Shown piece after piece: positions 41,427-50,289 of a DNA stretch of 56,861 bases (position 1 is the first letter of the stretch; the number at the start of each line of letters is the position of its first letter). Under the pieces are notes generated by a model that made no database searches, was not told the origin of the DNA, and was given only the letters and a program-made list of their open reading frames with translations. This DNA is from Gaiella occulta (GTDB lineage Bacteria; Actinomycetota; Thermoleophilia; Gaiellales; Gaiellaceae): the NCBI RefSeq assembly GCF_003351045.1, contig NZ_QQZY01000011.1:1-56861 (forward strand), read 5' to 3'. A program made the position numbers and the translations under genes.

Positions 41427-42325
41427 GCGAGCGCATCGGCTTCGTCGGGCTCGGCGTGATGGGAAGACCGATGGCCATGAACCTGCTGCGGGCAGGGCGC
41501 ACCGTCGTCGCCCACACGCGCGACGCGGTCGCGCTCGCCGAGGTCGGGGCCGCCGGCGCCGAGGTCGCGGGCGACCCGCGCGACGCGGCCGCGCGAAGCG
41601 ACGTCGTCGTGACGATGCTGCCGAACGGCGAGATCGTGGAGGACGTCGTCGCGGGCCCCCGCGGCATCCTCGCCGGAACGCGCCCGGGGCAGCTCGTGAT
41701 CGACATGAGCACGATCGACCCCGGCGTGTCGCGGCGGCTCGCGACGCTCGCCGCGAAGCGGGACGTGCGGATGCTCGACGCGCCCGTCTCGGGCGGCGAC
41801 GTCGGCGCGCAGCAGGGCACCCTCTCGATCATGGTGGGCGGCGACGCCGCCGACGTCGAGCGGGCGCGGCCGATCTTCGAGATCCTCGGCAAGACGGTCG
41901 TCCACGTCGGGCCGCACGGCGCCGGCCAGGTCGTGAAGGCGTGCAACCAGGTCGTCGTCGGGATCACGTTCGCCGCCGTCGCCGAGGCGCTCGTGCTCGG
42001 GTCGAAGTCGGGCGTCGCGCCGGAGCTGATCCTCGACGTGCTCTCGGGCGGCCTCGCCGCGAACCGCGTCATGGAGGTGCGCAGGCGCAACTTCCTCGAG
42101 CACGACTTCACTCCCGGCTTCAGGGTCGACCTGCACCACAAGGACCTGGGCATCGCCCTTCGCGCCGGCGGCGCGGAGGGCGTGTCGATGCCGCTCACCG
42201 CGCTCGTGCAGCAGCAGCTCAACGCGCTGCGGGCAGGCGGTGGCGGCGACCTCGACCACTCCTCTCTGCTGACCGTGGTCGAGACCCTGTCGAGCCATCG
42301 CATCGGCCCGAAGGGCGGTGTCTGA
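41423..42325 (+). CDS. glxR: 2-hydroxy-3-oxopropionate (tartronate semialdehyde) reductase
   Basis: 300-residue beta-hydroxyacid dehydrogenase that reduces tartronate semialdehyde to D-glycerate. It has the Rossmann motif GFVGLGVMGRPMAMNL, substrate motif DAPVSGGDVGAQQGTLSIM and catalytic lysine in GAGQVVKACNQVVVG. The late motif is FRVDLHHKDLGIAL. It lies between hyi and gcl in one operon, coupled to hyi by GTGA, giving the complete glycerate pathway order. Confidence 0.94.
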   Translation: MSERIGFVGLGVMGRPMAMNLLRAGRTVVAHTRDAVALAEVGAAGAEVAGDPRDAAARSDVVVTMLPNGEIVEDVVAGPRGILAGTRPGQLVIDMSTIDPGVSRRLATLAAKRDVRMLDAPVSGGDVGAQQGTLSIMVGGDAADVERARPIFEILGKTVVHVGPHGAGQVVKACNQVVVGITFAAVAEALVLGSKSGVAPELILDVLSGGLAANRVMEVRRRNFLEHDFTPGFRVDLHHKDLGIALRAGGAEGVSMPLTALVQQQLNALRAGGGGDLDHSSLLTVVETLSSHRIGPKGGV

Positions 42326-42326
42326 G

Positions 42327-44114
42327 ATGCCGCGGATGAACGCGATGGACGCCGTCGTCAGGGTGCTCGAGGACGAGGGCGTGCGATACGCCTTCGGCAT
42401 CCCGGGCGCCGCGATCCTGCCCCTCTACCAGGCGCTGAGCACGTCGCAGCGGATCGAGCACATCGTCGTACGTCACGAGGAGGGCGGCACGCACGCCGCC
42501 GACGGCTGGGCGCGCATCACCGGCGAGCCGGGCATCTGCATCGGCACGTCGGGGCCCGCCGGCACGAACATGATCACGGGCCTGTACACGGCGCTCGCCG
42601 ACTCGATCCCGATCATCTGCATCACGGGGCAGGCAGCGACGGGCGTGCTGCACAGGGAGTCGTTCCAGGCAGTCGACATCGTCGAGATCGCGCGGCCCGT
42701 GACCAAGTGGGCCGTGCAGGTGAGGGAGACGGCGCAGCTGCCCTGGGTGTTCCGGCAGGCGTTCCGCGTCGCGCGCCAGGGCCGGCCCGGCCCCGTGCTG
42801 ATCGACCTCCCGATCGACGTCCAGCAGGGCCCCGAGATCGAGTACGACCCGCTCGTGGACGGCAGGCTGCCGTTCGACCGCCCGGCGCCGAACGGGGAGG
42901 CCGTCGCGGCGGCGGTCGCGATGCTGCTGTCGGCGGAGCGGCCGCTGATCCTCGCCGGCGGCGGCGTCGTGATCGCCGACGCGGCCGAGCAGCTGCGCGA
43001 GCTGGCCGAGTACGCGCAGGTGCCGGTGACGCCGACGCTGATGGGCAAGGGGGCGATCCCGGAGGATCACCCGCTGTACGCCGGCATGGTCGGGATCCAG
43101 ACCACGCATCGCTTCGCGAACCAGCTCTTCCTGGAGAGCGACGTCGTGCTCGCGATCGGCGCGCGCTTCGGCGACCGGCACACCGGCGAGCTCCACACCT
43201 ATCGCGGCGACCGGAAGTTCATCCACATCGACGTCGATCCGCTGCAGATCGGCCGCGTCTTCGCGCCCGACCTCGGCATCGTCGCGGACGCGAAGCTGGC
43301 GCTCGCGGCGCTCGCGCAGCGGGCACGGCGGGTGACGCCGCCGCGCGATGCGGGAGACTGGGTCGAGCGCGTCGGGCGGCTGCGCGCCACGATGACGCGC
43401 CGCACCGACTTCGACGACGTGCCGATCAAGCCGCCGCGCGTGTACCGGGAGCTGAACGCATTCTTCGGCCCGGACACGATCTTCGTGACGGCGATCGGGC
43501 TCTACCAGATCTGGAGCGGCCAGTTCCAGACGACGCAGCGGCCGCGCCACTACCTCTGCTGCGGCCAGGCGGGGCCGCTCGGCTGGGAGGTGCCCGCCTG
43601 CATCGGCGCGAAGCTCGCGCGCCCAGAGCAGACGGTCGTCGGCGTCGTCGGGGACTACAGCTTCCAGTTCCTGATGGAGGAGGTCGCGGTCGCGGTGCAG
43701 CACCGGCTGCCGTTCGTGCTCGTGATGGTCAACAACGCCTACCTGGGCCTGATCCGGCAGGCGCAGATCGCCTACGAGATGAACTTCGAGGTCGACATCG
43801 AGTACGAGGGTCGCGGCGGACACCCCGGCGTCGACCATGTCGCGGTGATGGAGGCGATGGGTGCGGTGGGCCGGCGGGTGACGCACCCCGGCGAGATCGC
43901 CGGCGCGCTCGCATGGGCCGTCGAGACGAGCGAGAGACGCAGGGTGCCGGCGCTCGTCGAGATCATGGTCGAGCGCGAGGCGAACGCCGCGATGGGACCT
44001 GCGCTCGACCGCATCCGTGAATGGGAGCCGCTCGACGACGAGCCCGTCTCGGCGGGCGGGTCACGCGGCGGGCAGATCGCTTCTCCGCCCCACGCGCTCG
44101 CATCTTCCACCTGA
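42327..44114 (+). CDS. gcl: Glyoxylate carboligase (tartronate-semialdehyde synthase)
   Basis: ThDP enzyme joining two glyoxylates to tartronate semialdehyde and CO2; 595 residues, close to the E. coli enzyme (593). It begins MPRMNAMDAVVRVLEDEGV, has GTSGPAGTNMITGLYTA, CGQAGPLGWEVPA and the ThDP motif GDYSFQFL...NNAYLGLIRQ. Notably, residue 51 is Glu (RHEEGG), whereas E. coli Gcl has Val at this position. ATG 42327 is chosen because it aligns with the E. coli start; GTG 42318 is also in frame and overlaps glxR. Confidence 0.92.
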   Translation: MPRMNAMDAVVRVLEDEGVRYAFGIPGAAILPLYQALSTSQRIEHIVVRHEEGGTHAADGWARITGEPGICIGTSGPAGTNMITGLYTALADSIPIICITGQAATGVLHRESFQAVDIVEIARPVTKWAVQVRETAQLPWVFRQAFRVARQGRPGPVLIDLPIDVQQGPEIEYDPLVDGRLPFDRPAPNGEAVAAAVAMLLSAERPLILAGGGVVIADAAEQLRELAEYAQVPVTPTLMGKGAIPEDHPLYAGMVGIQTTHRFANQLFLESDVVLAIGARFGDRHTGELHTYRGDRKFIHIDVDPLQIGRVFAPDLGIVADAKLALAALAQRARRVTPPRDAGDWVERVGRLRATMTRRTDFDDVPIKPPRVYRELNAFFGPDTIFVTAIGLYQIWSGQFQTTQRPRHYLCCGQAGPLGWEVPACIGAKLARPEQTVVGVVGDYSFQFLMEEVAVAVQHRLPFVLVMVNNAYLGLIRQAQIAYEMNFEVDIEYEGRGGHPGVDHVAVMEAMGAVGRRVTHPGEIAGALAWAVETSERRRVPALVEIMVEREANAAMGPALDRIREWEPLDDEPVSAGGSRGGQIASPPHALASST

Positions 44115-44131
44115 CGCGCGTCGGTGCCCGC

Positions 44132-45370
44132 TCAGCCTGGACGCGCGGCGACCCGATGAAGGAAGCGGTCGAGCACCTCGATCGCGACGGCGACGTCCGC
44201 TTCCGTCACCTCCTCCGCCGGGCTGTGGCTGACGCCGCCGGCACAGCGGACGAAGAGCATGCAGGCGGGCGTGACCGCGGCCATCACCGCCGCGTCGTGG
44301 CCGGCGCCGCTGACGAGCCTGCGCACCGGCAGCCCGCCGCTCTCGATCGCCGTCTCGAGCAGCGTCGTGAGGGGCTGCGAGGTGGGGACGGCGCCGGTCT
44401 CCTGGAGCACGTCCCAGCCGAGCTCGAGGCCGCGCGCGGCGGCGATGCCCGCCGCGGATGCGCGGATCGAGGCGACGGCCGCGACGCGCGCCTCGTCGCT
44501 CGCGTGGCGCACGTCGAGGCTGAGCAGCGCCCGTCCGGGGACGACGTTGCCGGCGCCGGGAAGGACGGCCAGCTCGCCGACGGTGGCGACGAGGCCGCCC
44601 GTCTCCCGTCCGACACGCTCGACCTCGAGCACGAGCGCCGCCGCACCGGCGAGCGCGTCGTGCCGCAGCCCCATCGGGACGGTGCCGGCGTGCCCGGCCT
44701 CGCCGTCGAGGGTGACGCGGGCGCGCGTCTGGCCGGCGATCGCCGTCACCACCCCGACGGGGAGGCCCTCGGCCTCGAGCACCGGGCCCTGCTCCATGTG
44801 CACCTCGCAGTAGCCGAGCAGGCTCCCGGCCGCACGGGCGCAGCCGGCGATGCCGTCGGGGTCGCCCCCGGCCGCGCGGATCGCGTCGGCCATCGAGATG
44901 CCGTCCTCGTCGAGGAGCCCGAGGTAGGCGGGGTCGAAGCTGCCGGCGAGCGCCTTGCTGCCGAGGTAGGCGGTGCCGTAGCGGACGCCCTCCTCGTCGG
45001 CGAAGCCGGCGACCTCGATCGCGAACGGCAGCCGCTCGCCGCGTGCGGCCAGGCGCTCGACGGCGGCGACGCCCAGGACAACCCCCAGCATGCCGTCGAA
45101 GCGGCCGGCGTCCCGGACCGTGTCGAGGTGCGAGCCGATCAGGAGCGCCGCAGCGCCCGGCGCGGATCCCTCGTAGCGGCCGACGACGTTCCCGATCGCG
45201 TCGAGCCGGGCGGCCATGCCGGCGGCCTCCATCCACCCCGCGACCGCCTCCGCGGCCTCGCGCAGAGCGGGCGTCGCGAAGCGCCGCGTCAACCTGTCCG
45301 GCTCCTCGCTGATCGCGGCCAGGGTGTCGATACGCTCGCTCACGCGCCGCGCCCGAGCGCTCGCTTCCAT
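44132..45370 (-). CDS. allC: Allantoate amidohydrolase (M20 family)
   Basis: 412 residues with metal ligands in IGSHLDTV, FADEEGVRYG and EVHMEQGPVLE, and the dimerisation-domain segment AGHAGTVPMGLRHDAL. AllC/HyuC-type enzymes hydrolyse allantoate to ureidoglycine or ureidoglycolate; N-carbamoyl amino acid hydrolysis is the alternative, but the setting favours allantoate. It is convergent with gcl, 17 bp away. A perfect-looking Shine-Dalgarno GAGGAGGGAG directly precedes ATG 45370. Confidence 0.86.
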   Translation of the reverse strand: MEASARARRVSERIDTLAAISEEPDRLTRRFATPALREAAEAVAGWMEAAGMAARLDAIGNVVGRYEGSAPGAAALLIGSHLDTVRDAGRFDGMLGVVLGVAAVERLAARGERLPFAIEVAGFADEEGVRYGTAYLGSKALAGSFDPAYLGLLDEDGISMADAIRAAGGDPDGIAGCARAAGSLLGYCEVHMEQGPVLEAEGLPVGVVTAIAGQTRARVTLDGEAGHAGTVPMGLRHDALAGAAALVLEVERVGRETGGLVATVGELAVLPGAGNVVPGRALLSLDVRHASDEARVAAVASIRASAAGIAAARGLELGWDVLQETGAVPTSQPLTTLLETAIESGGLPVRRLVSGAGHDAAVMAAVTPACMLFVRCAGGVSHSPAEEVTEADVAVAIEVLDRFLHRVAARPG

Positions 45371-45401
45371 CTCCCTCCTCGTCGAACGACAGCCGCCGCG
45401 C

Positions 45402-45465
45402 CATGTAAGCCGTCGCGTGCCGGCTTGTCAACCGCCGCGCACGACGGCCGCGGCGCCGATATCGT
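45402..45465. promoter_or_regulatory. Divergent promoters of allC and ade
   Basis: Minus strand: TTGACA (45431-45426), an 18-bp spacer and TACATG (45407-45402) give a leadered promoter for allC. Plus strand: TATCGT (45460-45465) ends 7 nt before ATG 45473 of ade, a leaderless start. The TTCCG-N5-CGGAA operator of the other purine promoters is not present here. Confidence 0.55.
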
Positions 45466-45472
45466 CAGCGCG

Positions 45473-47173
45473 ATGTCGCACCTGGCCCGGAGGCTGGCGG
45501 TAGCCCGCGGCGACGCGCCCGCGGATCTCGTCGTCCGCGGCGGCCGCGTCTTCTCCGTCTTCACACGCGAGTGGCTCGACGTCGACATCGCCGTCGTCGA
45601 CGGCGTCGTCGCCGGGCTCGGCGCCTACGAAGGGGACGAGACCCTGGACGCGGACGGCCGCTTCGTCGTGCCCGGGTTCGTCGACGCCCACATGCACCTC
45701 GAGTCGGTGAAGCTGCTCGTCGACGAGTTCGCGCGCCTCGTGCTCCCGTTCGGCACGACCGCGGTCGTCGCCGACCCGCACGAGATCGCAAACGTGCTCG
45801 GGGTCGACGGAGTGCACTGGCTGCTCGACGCGTCGTCGGGGCTGCAGCTCGAGGTGTTCTTCATGGCGCCGTCGTGCGTGCCGGCGTCTCCGTTCGAGTC
45901 GCCGCGGCGGCCGCTCGGCCCCGGCGACCTCGAGGCGCTGATGCGGCGTCGGCGCGTGCTCGGGCTCGCGGAGATGATGAACTTCCCCGGTGTCGTCGGC
46001 GGGTCGGCCGCGGAGCTCTCGAAGCTCGCGCTCGAGGGCGCCGCCCACGTCGACGGGCACGCGCCCGGACTGCGCGGCAAGGAGCTGCAGGCCTACGCGG
46101 CGGCCGGCATCGCCTCGGATCACGAGGCGCTCACCGTCGAGGAAGGGCGCGAGCGCCTGCGCGCCGGCATGTGGCTGCTGATCCGGGAGGCGTCGATGGC
46201 ACGCAACCTGCGGGCGCTGCTGCCGCTCGTGCTCGAGTACGGGCCGGGCCGCATCGCGTTCTGCACCGACGACCGCGACCCCGAGGACATCGCCGACGGC
46301 GGGCACATCAACGGCATGGTGCGCGACGCGGTCGCCCAGGGAGTGACGCCGGAGGACGCGCTGCTGATGGCGTCTCTCCACCCGGCGCAATGGCACGGGC
46401 TCGGCCATCTCGGCGCGATCGCGCCCGGCTACCAGGCCGACCTGCTCCTCCTGCCCGACCTCGAGCGCTTCGTGCCCGACATCGTGCTCAAGCGCGGACG
46501 GCCGCTCCGGGACGCCGTCTCCGCGCCCGTCCCGGATTGGGTACGGCAGACCGTCCGCATCCGGCCCGTCACCGCCGCCGACTTCGCGATCCCGTGGGCG
46601 GGCGGCGCGGCGCGCACGATCGGGCTGATCGAGGATCAGGTCGTGACGGAGTCGCTCGCGCGCGAGCCCGCGCTGCGGGACGGGCACGCGGTCGCCGACG
46701 CCGGCCGCGACCTCGCCAAGATCGCGGTCGTCGAGCGCCATCTCGCGTCCGGCAGGATCGGGCTCGGCTTCGTCGCCGGCTCCGGCCTGCAGCGCGGCGC
46801 CCTCGCCTCGACCGTCGCCCACGACGCCCACAACCTCGTCGTCGTCGGGATGAGCGACGAGGAGATGGCGTTCGCGGTCGAGCACCTGGCGCGGATCGGC
46901 GGGGGCGTCGTCGCCGTCGCGGACGGGAGGGTGGTCGCCGACTGCCCGCTTCCCGTCGCGGGGCTGCTCTCCGACGCGCCGCTCGCCGAGGTGATCGCAG
47001 AGAGCCGCGCCTGCAACCAGGCTGCCGCGGAGCTCGGGTGGTCGGGGGCGACGCCGTTCCTGACGCTCGCGTTCCTCGCGCTCTCCGTGATTCCGGCCCT
47101 GAAGATCACCGACCGGGGACTCGTCGACGTCGACCGCTTCGCGCTCGTCCCGCTCGACGCGACGCGCTCATGA
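45473..47173 (+). CDS. ade: Adenine deaminase
   Basis: Converts adenine to hypoxanthine, the substrate of xanthine dehydrogenase. 566 residues of the Ade family: GFVDAHMHLESVKL (metal ligands), TTAVVADPHEIANVLG, GLAEMMNFPGVV, GHAPGLRGKELQAY, CTDDRDPEDIADGGHI and the C-terminal adenine deaminase domain with HDAHNLVVVG. ATG 45473 follows TATCGT by 7 nt. Its stop overlaps the guaB1 start (ATGA), giving a purine base/nucleotide interconversion operon. Confidence 0.93.
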   Translation: MSHLARRLAVARGDAPADLVVRGGRVFSVFTREWLDVDIAVVDGVVAGLGAYEGDETLDADGRFVVPGFVDAHMHLESVKLLVDEFARLVLPFGTTAVVADPHEIANVLGVDGVHWLLDASSGLQLEVFFMAPSCVPASPFESPRRPLGPGDLEALMRRRRVLGLAEMMNFPGVVGGSAAELSKLALEGAAHVDGHAPGLRGKELQAYAAAGIASDHEALTVEEGRERLRAGMWLLIREASMARNLRALLPLVLEYGPGRIAFCTDDRDPEDIADGGHINGMVRDAVAQGVTPEDALLMASLHPAQWHGLGHLGAIAPGYQADLLLLPDLERFVPDIVLKRGRPLRDAVSAPVPDWVRQTVRIRPVTAADFAIPWAGGAARTIGLIEDQVVTESLAREPALRDGHAVADAGRDLAKIAVVERHLASGRIGLGFVAGSGLQRGALASTVAHDAHNLVVVGMSDEEMAFAVEHLARIGGGVVAVADGRVVADCPLPVAGLLSDAPLAEVIAESRACNQAAAELGWSGATPFLTLAFLALSVIPALKITDRGLVDVDRFALVPLDATRS

Positions 47174-48591
47174 GCGAGATCGCCCTCGGCCTCACCTACG
47201 ACGACGTGCTGCTCGTGCCGCGCCGGTCGCGCGTGCGCTCGCGCCGGGACGTCTGCACGCGCTCGCGCTTCACGTCGGCGATCGAGCTCGAGGTGCCGAT
47301 CGTGTCCGCCAACATGGATACGGTCACGACCGCGTCGATGGCGGTGGCGATGGCGCAGCTCGGCGGCATCGGGGTCGTCCACCGCTTCCTCTCGATCGAC
47401 GAGGAGGTGAACGAGGTGCGTCGCGTCAAGCGCTACCTCACCCACGTCGTCGCCGAGCCGTACGGGGTGGCGCCGCAGCTCACGCTGGCGCAGGCGCGCG
47501 CCGAGGCCGCCCGCCTCGACGTCACCGGGTTCCTCGTCGTCGATCCCGGGCAACGGCTGCTCGGCCTCCTCACCGCTCGTGACATGCTCGCCGGCGACGA
47601 CGGCGACCGCGTCGAGACGCTGATGACGCCGTTCGAACGGCTCGTCACGGCCGCGCCCGGCATCGGTCTCGACGAGGCGCGGCGCGTGCTGACCGCGAGC
47701 CGGATCGAGAAGCTCCCGCTCGTCGACGCGCAGGGGCGCGTGCGCGGGCTGATCACGCTCCGCGATCTCGCGGCAGCCGAGCGCTACCCGCTCGCGACGC
47801 GCGACGGCCTCGGGCGCCTGCGGGTGGCGGCGGCGGTCGGCATTCGCGGCGACTACCTCGAGCGCGCCGAGGCGCTCGTCGCCGCCGAGGCCGACGCGCT
47901 CGTGCTCGACATCGCGCACGGGCACGCCGACGGGGCGATCGAGGCGGTGGCGGAGCTGAAGCGCAGGTGGCCGGAGATGGAGGTCGTGGCGGGCAACGTC
48001 GCGACCGGCGACGGTGTGCGAGATCTCGCCGGCGCAGGCGCCGACGCCGTCAAGGTCGGGATCGGCCCCGGCTTCGCGTGCACGACGCGGCTCGTCGCCG
48101 GCGTCGGCGTGCCGCAGTTCTCGGCCGTGCTCGACTGCGCGGCCGCGGCGCGCGAGGTCGGGGTGCCCTTGATCGCCGACGGCGGCATCCGGCGCGCCGG
48201 GCACGTGGCGACGGCGGTGGGGGCGGGCGCGAGCACGGTGATGGTGGGGAGCCTGTTCGCGGGGCGCGACGAGAGCCCGGGGGACGTGGTGCGCCGCCGG
48301 GGGCAGCAGTTCAAGGTGTACCGCGGCATGGCCTCGCGGTCGGCGGCGGCCGCGCGGCTCGCGCTCGAAGGGCGCGGCGACTCGCTCGACCAGTACGTCG
48401 CCGAGGGCGAGGAGATGGAGTTCCCGCTCCGCGGCCCCGTGGCGGCGATCGTCGACGAGCTCGTGGGCGGCCTGCGCAGCGGCATGAGCTACGTCGACGC
48501 CGCCTCAATCGACGAGTTCTGGGAGAAGGCGCGGTTCGTCCGCCAGACGGAGGCGGGCGCGCGCGAATCCCACCCCGGCTCCCCGGACTGA
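47170..48591 (+). CDS. guaB1: GuaB1-type IMPDH/GMP reductase family protein with CBS domains
   Basis: 473 residues: TIM barrel with an inserted pair of CBS domains (about 95-205). The catalytic loop is [11 protein letters not shown] (Cys304), where canonical IMPDH has GSICTTR. Other motifs are [24 protein letters not shown] and YRGMAS. A mycobacterial GuaB1 of this architecture has been shown to be a GMP reductase, so GMP to IMP conversion is the best guess and fits purine breakdown; IMP dehydrogenase activity cannot be excluded. A purine regulon operator begins immediately after its stop. Confidence 0.85.
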   Translation: MSEIALGLTYDDVLLVPRRSRVRSRRDVCTRSRFTSAIELEVPIVSANMDTVTTASMAVAMAQLGGIGVVHRFLSIDEEVNEVRRVKRYLTHVVAEPYGVAPQLTLAQARAEAARLDVTGFLVVDPGQRLLGLLTARDMLAGDDGDRVETLMTPFERLVTAAPGIGLDEARRVLTASRIEKLPLVDAQGRVRGLITLRDLAAAERYPLATRDGLGRLRVAAAVGIRGDYLERAEALVAAEADALVLDIAHGHADGAIEAVAELKRRWPEMEVVAGNVATGDGVRDLAGAGADAVKVGIGPGFACTTRLVAGVGVPQFSAVLDCAAAAREVGVPLIADGGIRRAGHVATAVGAGASTVMVGSLFAGRDESPGDVVRRRGQQFKVYRGMASRSAAAARLALEGRGDSLDQYVAEGEEMEFPLRGPVAAIVDELVGGLRSGMSYVDAASIDEFWEKARFVRQTEAGARESHPGSPD

Positions 48592-48644
48592 TTCCGCACC
48601 GCGGAACGGCATTGTTGACTCGTGGAGCGGAGCCGGGGTTGAAT
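48592..48644 (+). promoter_or_regulatory. Purine regulon promoter 3 with TTCCG-N5-CGGAA operator (urate operon)
   Basis: Perfect inverted repeat TTCCG-N5-CGGAA (48592-48606), then CGGCATTG (8 bp), TTGACT (48615-48620), an 18-bp spacer and TTGAAT (48639-48644). Transcription should begin near 48651, giving an essentially leaderless mRNA starting at GTG 48653. The repeat begins one base after the guaB1 stop. Confidence 0.75.
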
Positions 48645-48652
48645 CCGTGGCA

Positions 48653-50002
48653 GTGACCCCGGCAAGCGACACCGTGCTGTACGCGAACGGCGTCGTCGTG
48701 ACGATGGACGACGACTCCAGCGAACACGCCCCGGGGTGGGTCATGACCGACGGCGCGACGATCGCCGCCGTCGGCGCTGGACCCGAGCCGGACGCGGCGA
48801 CGCGCGTCGACCTGCACGGCGCCGTCGTCACGCCGGGTCTCGTCAACACCCACCATCACCTCTACCAGACGCTGACGCGCACGCGGGCCCAGCAGGCCGA
48901 CCTGTTCACGTGGCTGCGCGAGCTCTACCCGGTGTGGTCGCGGATCGACGCCGAGGCGGAGTACGCGGCGGCGCGCGCCGGCCTCGCCGAGCTCGCGCTC
49001 TCCGGCTGCACGACGGTGTTCGACCACCACTACGTCTTCCCGCGCGGCCGCGGCGGGCTCATCGAGGCGGAGGTGCAGGCCGCGCGCGAGCTCGGGGTGC
49101 GCATCGTCGCCTCGCGCGGCTCGATGGACCTGGGCGTCTCCGACGGCGGCCTGCCGCCCGACGAGCTCGTCGAGGACCTCGACGCCGTGCTCGCCGAGAC
49201 GGAGCGCCTCGCCGCCGCCCTGCACGAGCCGGGAGCGGGGGCGCACGTCCAGATCGCGGTCGCCCCCTGCTCGCCGTTCTCGGTCACGGGCCGGCTGATG
49301 GAGGAGTCGGCTGCGCTCGCCAGGCGGCTCGGGCTGCCGCTCCACACGCACCTGGCCGAGACGCTGGAGGAGGAGGCGTACTGCGTCGAGCTGTACGGCT
49401 GCCGCCCCGTGGAGTACCTCGAGCGGCTCGGCTGGCTGGCCGGCGACGTCTGGTGCGCGCACTGCGTCCACCTGTCCGCGCGCGACATCGAGCAGTTCGC
49501 GCGCACCGGCACCGGTGTCGCCCACTGCCCGACGTCGAACCTGCGGCTGGGCGCGGGCGTGGCGCCGGTGCGGGAGATGCTCGACGCCGGCGTGCGCGTC
49601 GGTCTCGGCGTCGACGGCTCCGCTTCGAACGAGCGTGGCGACCTGTTCCTCGAGGTGAAGCAGGCGCTGCTCGTCGCGCGCGGGCGAGGCGGCGGCGGCG
49701 CGATGACGGCGCGTGACGCGATCCGGCTCGGCACGCGGGGCGGCGCGGCCGTGCTCGGCCGCGACGACATCGGCTCGCTCGAGCCCGGCAGGTGCGCCGA
49801 CTTCGCCGTCTGGCGCAGCGACGGCCTCGAGCTCGGCGGCGCCGACGACCCGGTGGCGGGGATCGTCTTCGCCGGCCCGCAGCGCGTCGACCGGCTCGTC
49901 GTCGGAGGCCGGGAGATCGTCCGCGACGGTGCGCTCGTCCACGCCGACGAGGCGGAGATCGCGCAGGCACATCGTTTCCAGGCGCGAAGATTCGCCCGGT
50001 GA
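48653..50002 (+). CDS. 8-oxoguanine deaminase
   Basis: Amidohydrolase of 449 residues with NTHHHLYQTLTR (metal ligands), DHHYVFPRG, HTHLAETLEEE and GVDGSASNERGD. These match the Pseudomonas 8-oxoguanine deaminase group, which makes uric acid from 8-oxoguanine; related enzymes act on guanine or triazines. Position ahead of uraH, uraD and puuD fits urate formation. GTG 48653 is preferred to GTG 48647 because the promoter -10 ends at 48644, leaving the first GTG at or before the transcript start. Confidence 0.85.
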   Translation: MTPASDTVLYANGVVVTMDDDSSEHAPGWVMTDGATIAAVGAGPEPDAATRVDLHGAVVTPGLVNTHHHLYQTLTRTRAQQADLFTWLRELYPVWSRIDAEAEYAAARAGLAELALSGCTTVFDHHYVFPRGRGGLIEAEVQAARELGVRIVASRGSMDLGVSDGGLPPDELVEDLDAVLAETERLAAALHEPGAGAHVQIAVAPCSPFSVTGRLMEESAALARRLGLPLHTHLAETLEEEAYCVELYGCRPVEYLERLGWLAGDVWCAHCVHLSARDIEQFARTGTGVAHCPTSNLRLGAGVAPVREMLDAGVRVGLGVDGSASNERGDLFLEVKQALLVARGRGGGGAMTARDAIRLGTRGGAAVLGRDDIGSLEPGRCADFAVWRSDGLELGGADDPVAGIVFAGPQRVDRLVVGGREIVRDGALVHADEAEIAQAHRFQARRFAR

Positions 50003-50289
50003 GCGCCTCCCTCTCCACGCACGTGCTCGACACCGCGGCCGGGGCCCCGGCCGCCGGCGTCACGGTCGAGCTGCTGCGCGGAGGCGATCCCGTCGCGCAC
50101 GCGCGCACCGACGCAGACGGCCGCGCCCGTCTCGCCGAGAGCCTCGAGCCCGGCCTCTACCGCCTCGTCTTCCATCCTCCCTCCACGTTCTTCCACCGCG
50201 TCGAGCTCGAGATCGAGCTCGTGGACGGCCACTACCACGTCCCGCTCCTCGTCTCCCCCTTCTCGTGCGCGAGCTACCGCGGCAGCTGA
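49999..50289 (+). CDS. uraH: 5-hydroxyisourate hydrolase (transthyretin-like)
   Basis: 96 residues, slightly short for the family. LSTHVLDTAAGAPAAGV at the start and the C-terminal SYRGS are the two family signatures, providing the active-site His and the conserved tail; the middle contains YRLVFHPPSTFF and HYHVPLLVSPF. It hydrolyses the PuuD product 5-hydroxyisourate to OHCU. GTG 49999 overlaps the deaminase stop (GTGA). Confidence 0.93.
   Translation: MSASLSTHVLDTAAGAPAAGVTVELLRGGDPVAHARTDADGRARLAESLEPGLYRLVFHPPSTFFHRVELEIELVDGHYHVPLLVSPFSCASYRGS

Noticed and set aside
45402-45431. allC promoter as a fourth member of the IclR regulon
   Set aside because: TTGACA with 18-bp spacing is present, but no TTCCG-N5-CGGAA repeat lies upstream, so shared control is not supported.
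47170-48591. Canonical IMP dehydrogenase GuaB2
   Set aside because: The catalytic loop is GFACTTR rather than GSICTTR, and the neighbours are catabolic purine genes. GuaB1-type is more likely, though the activity is not proven.
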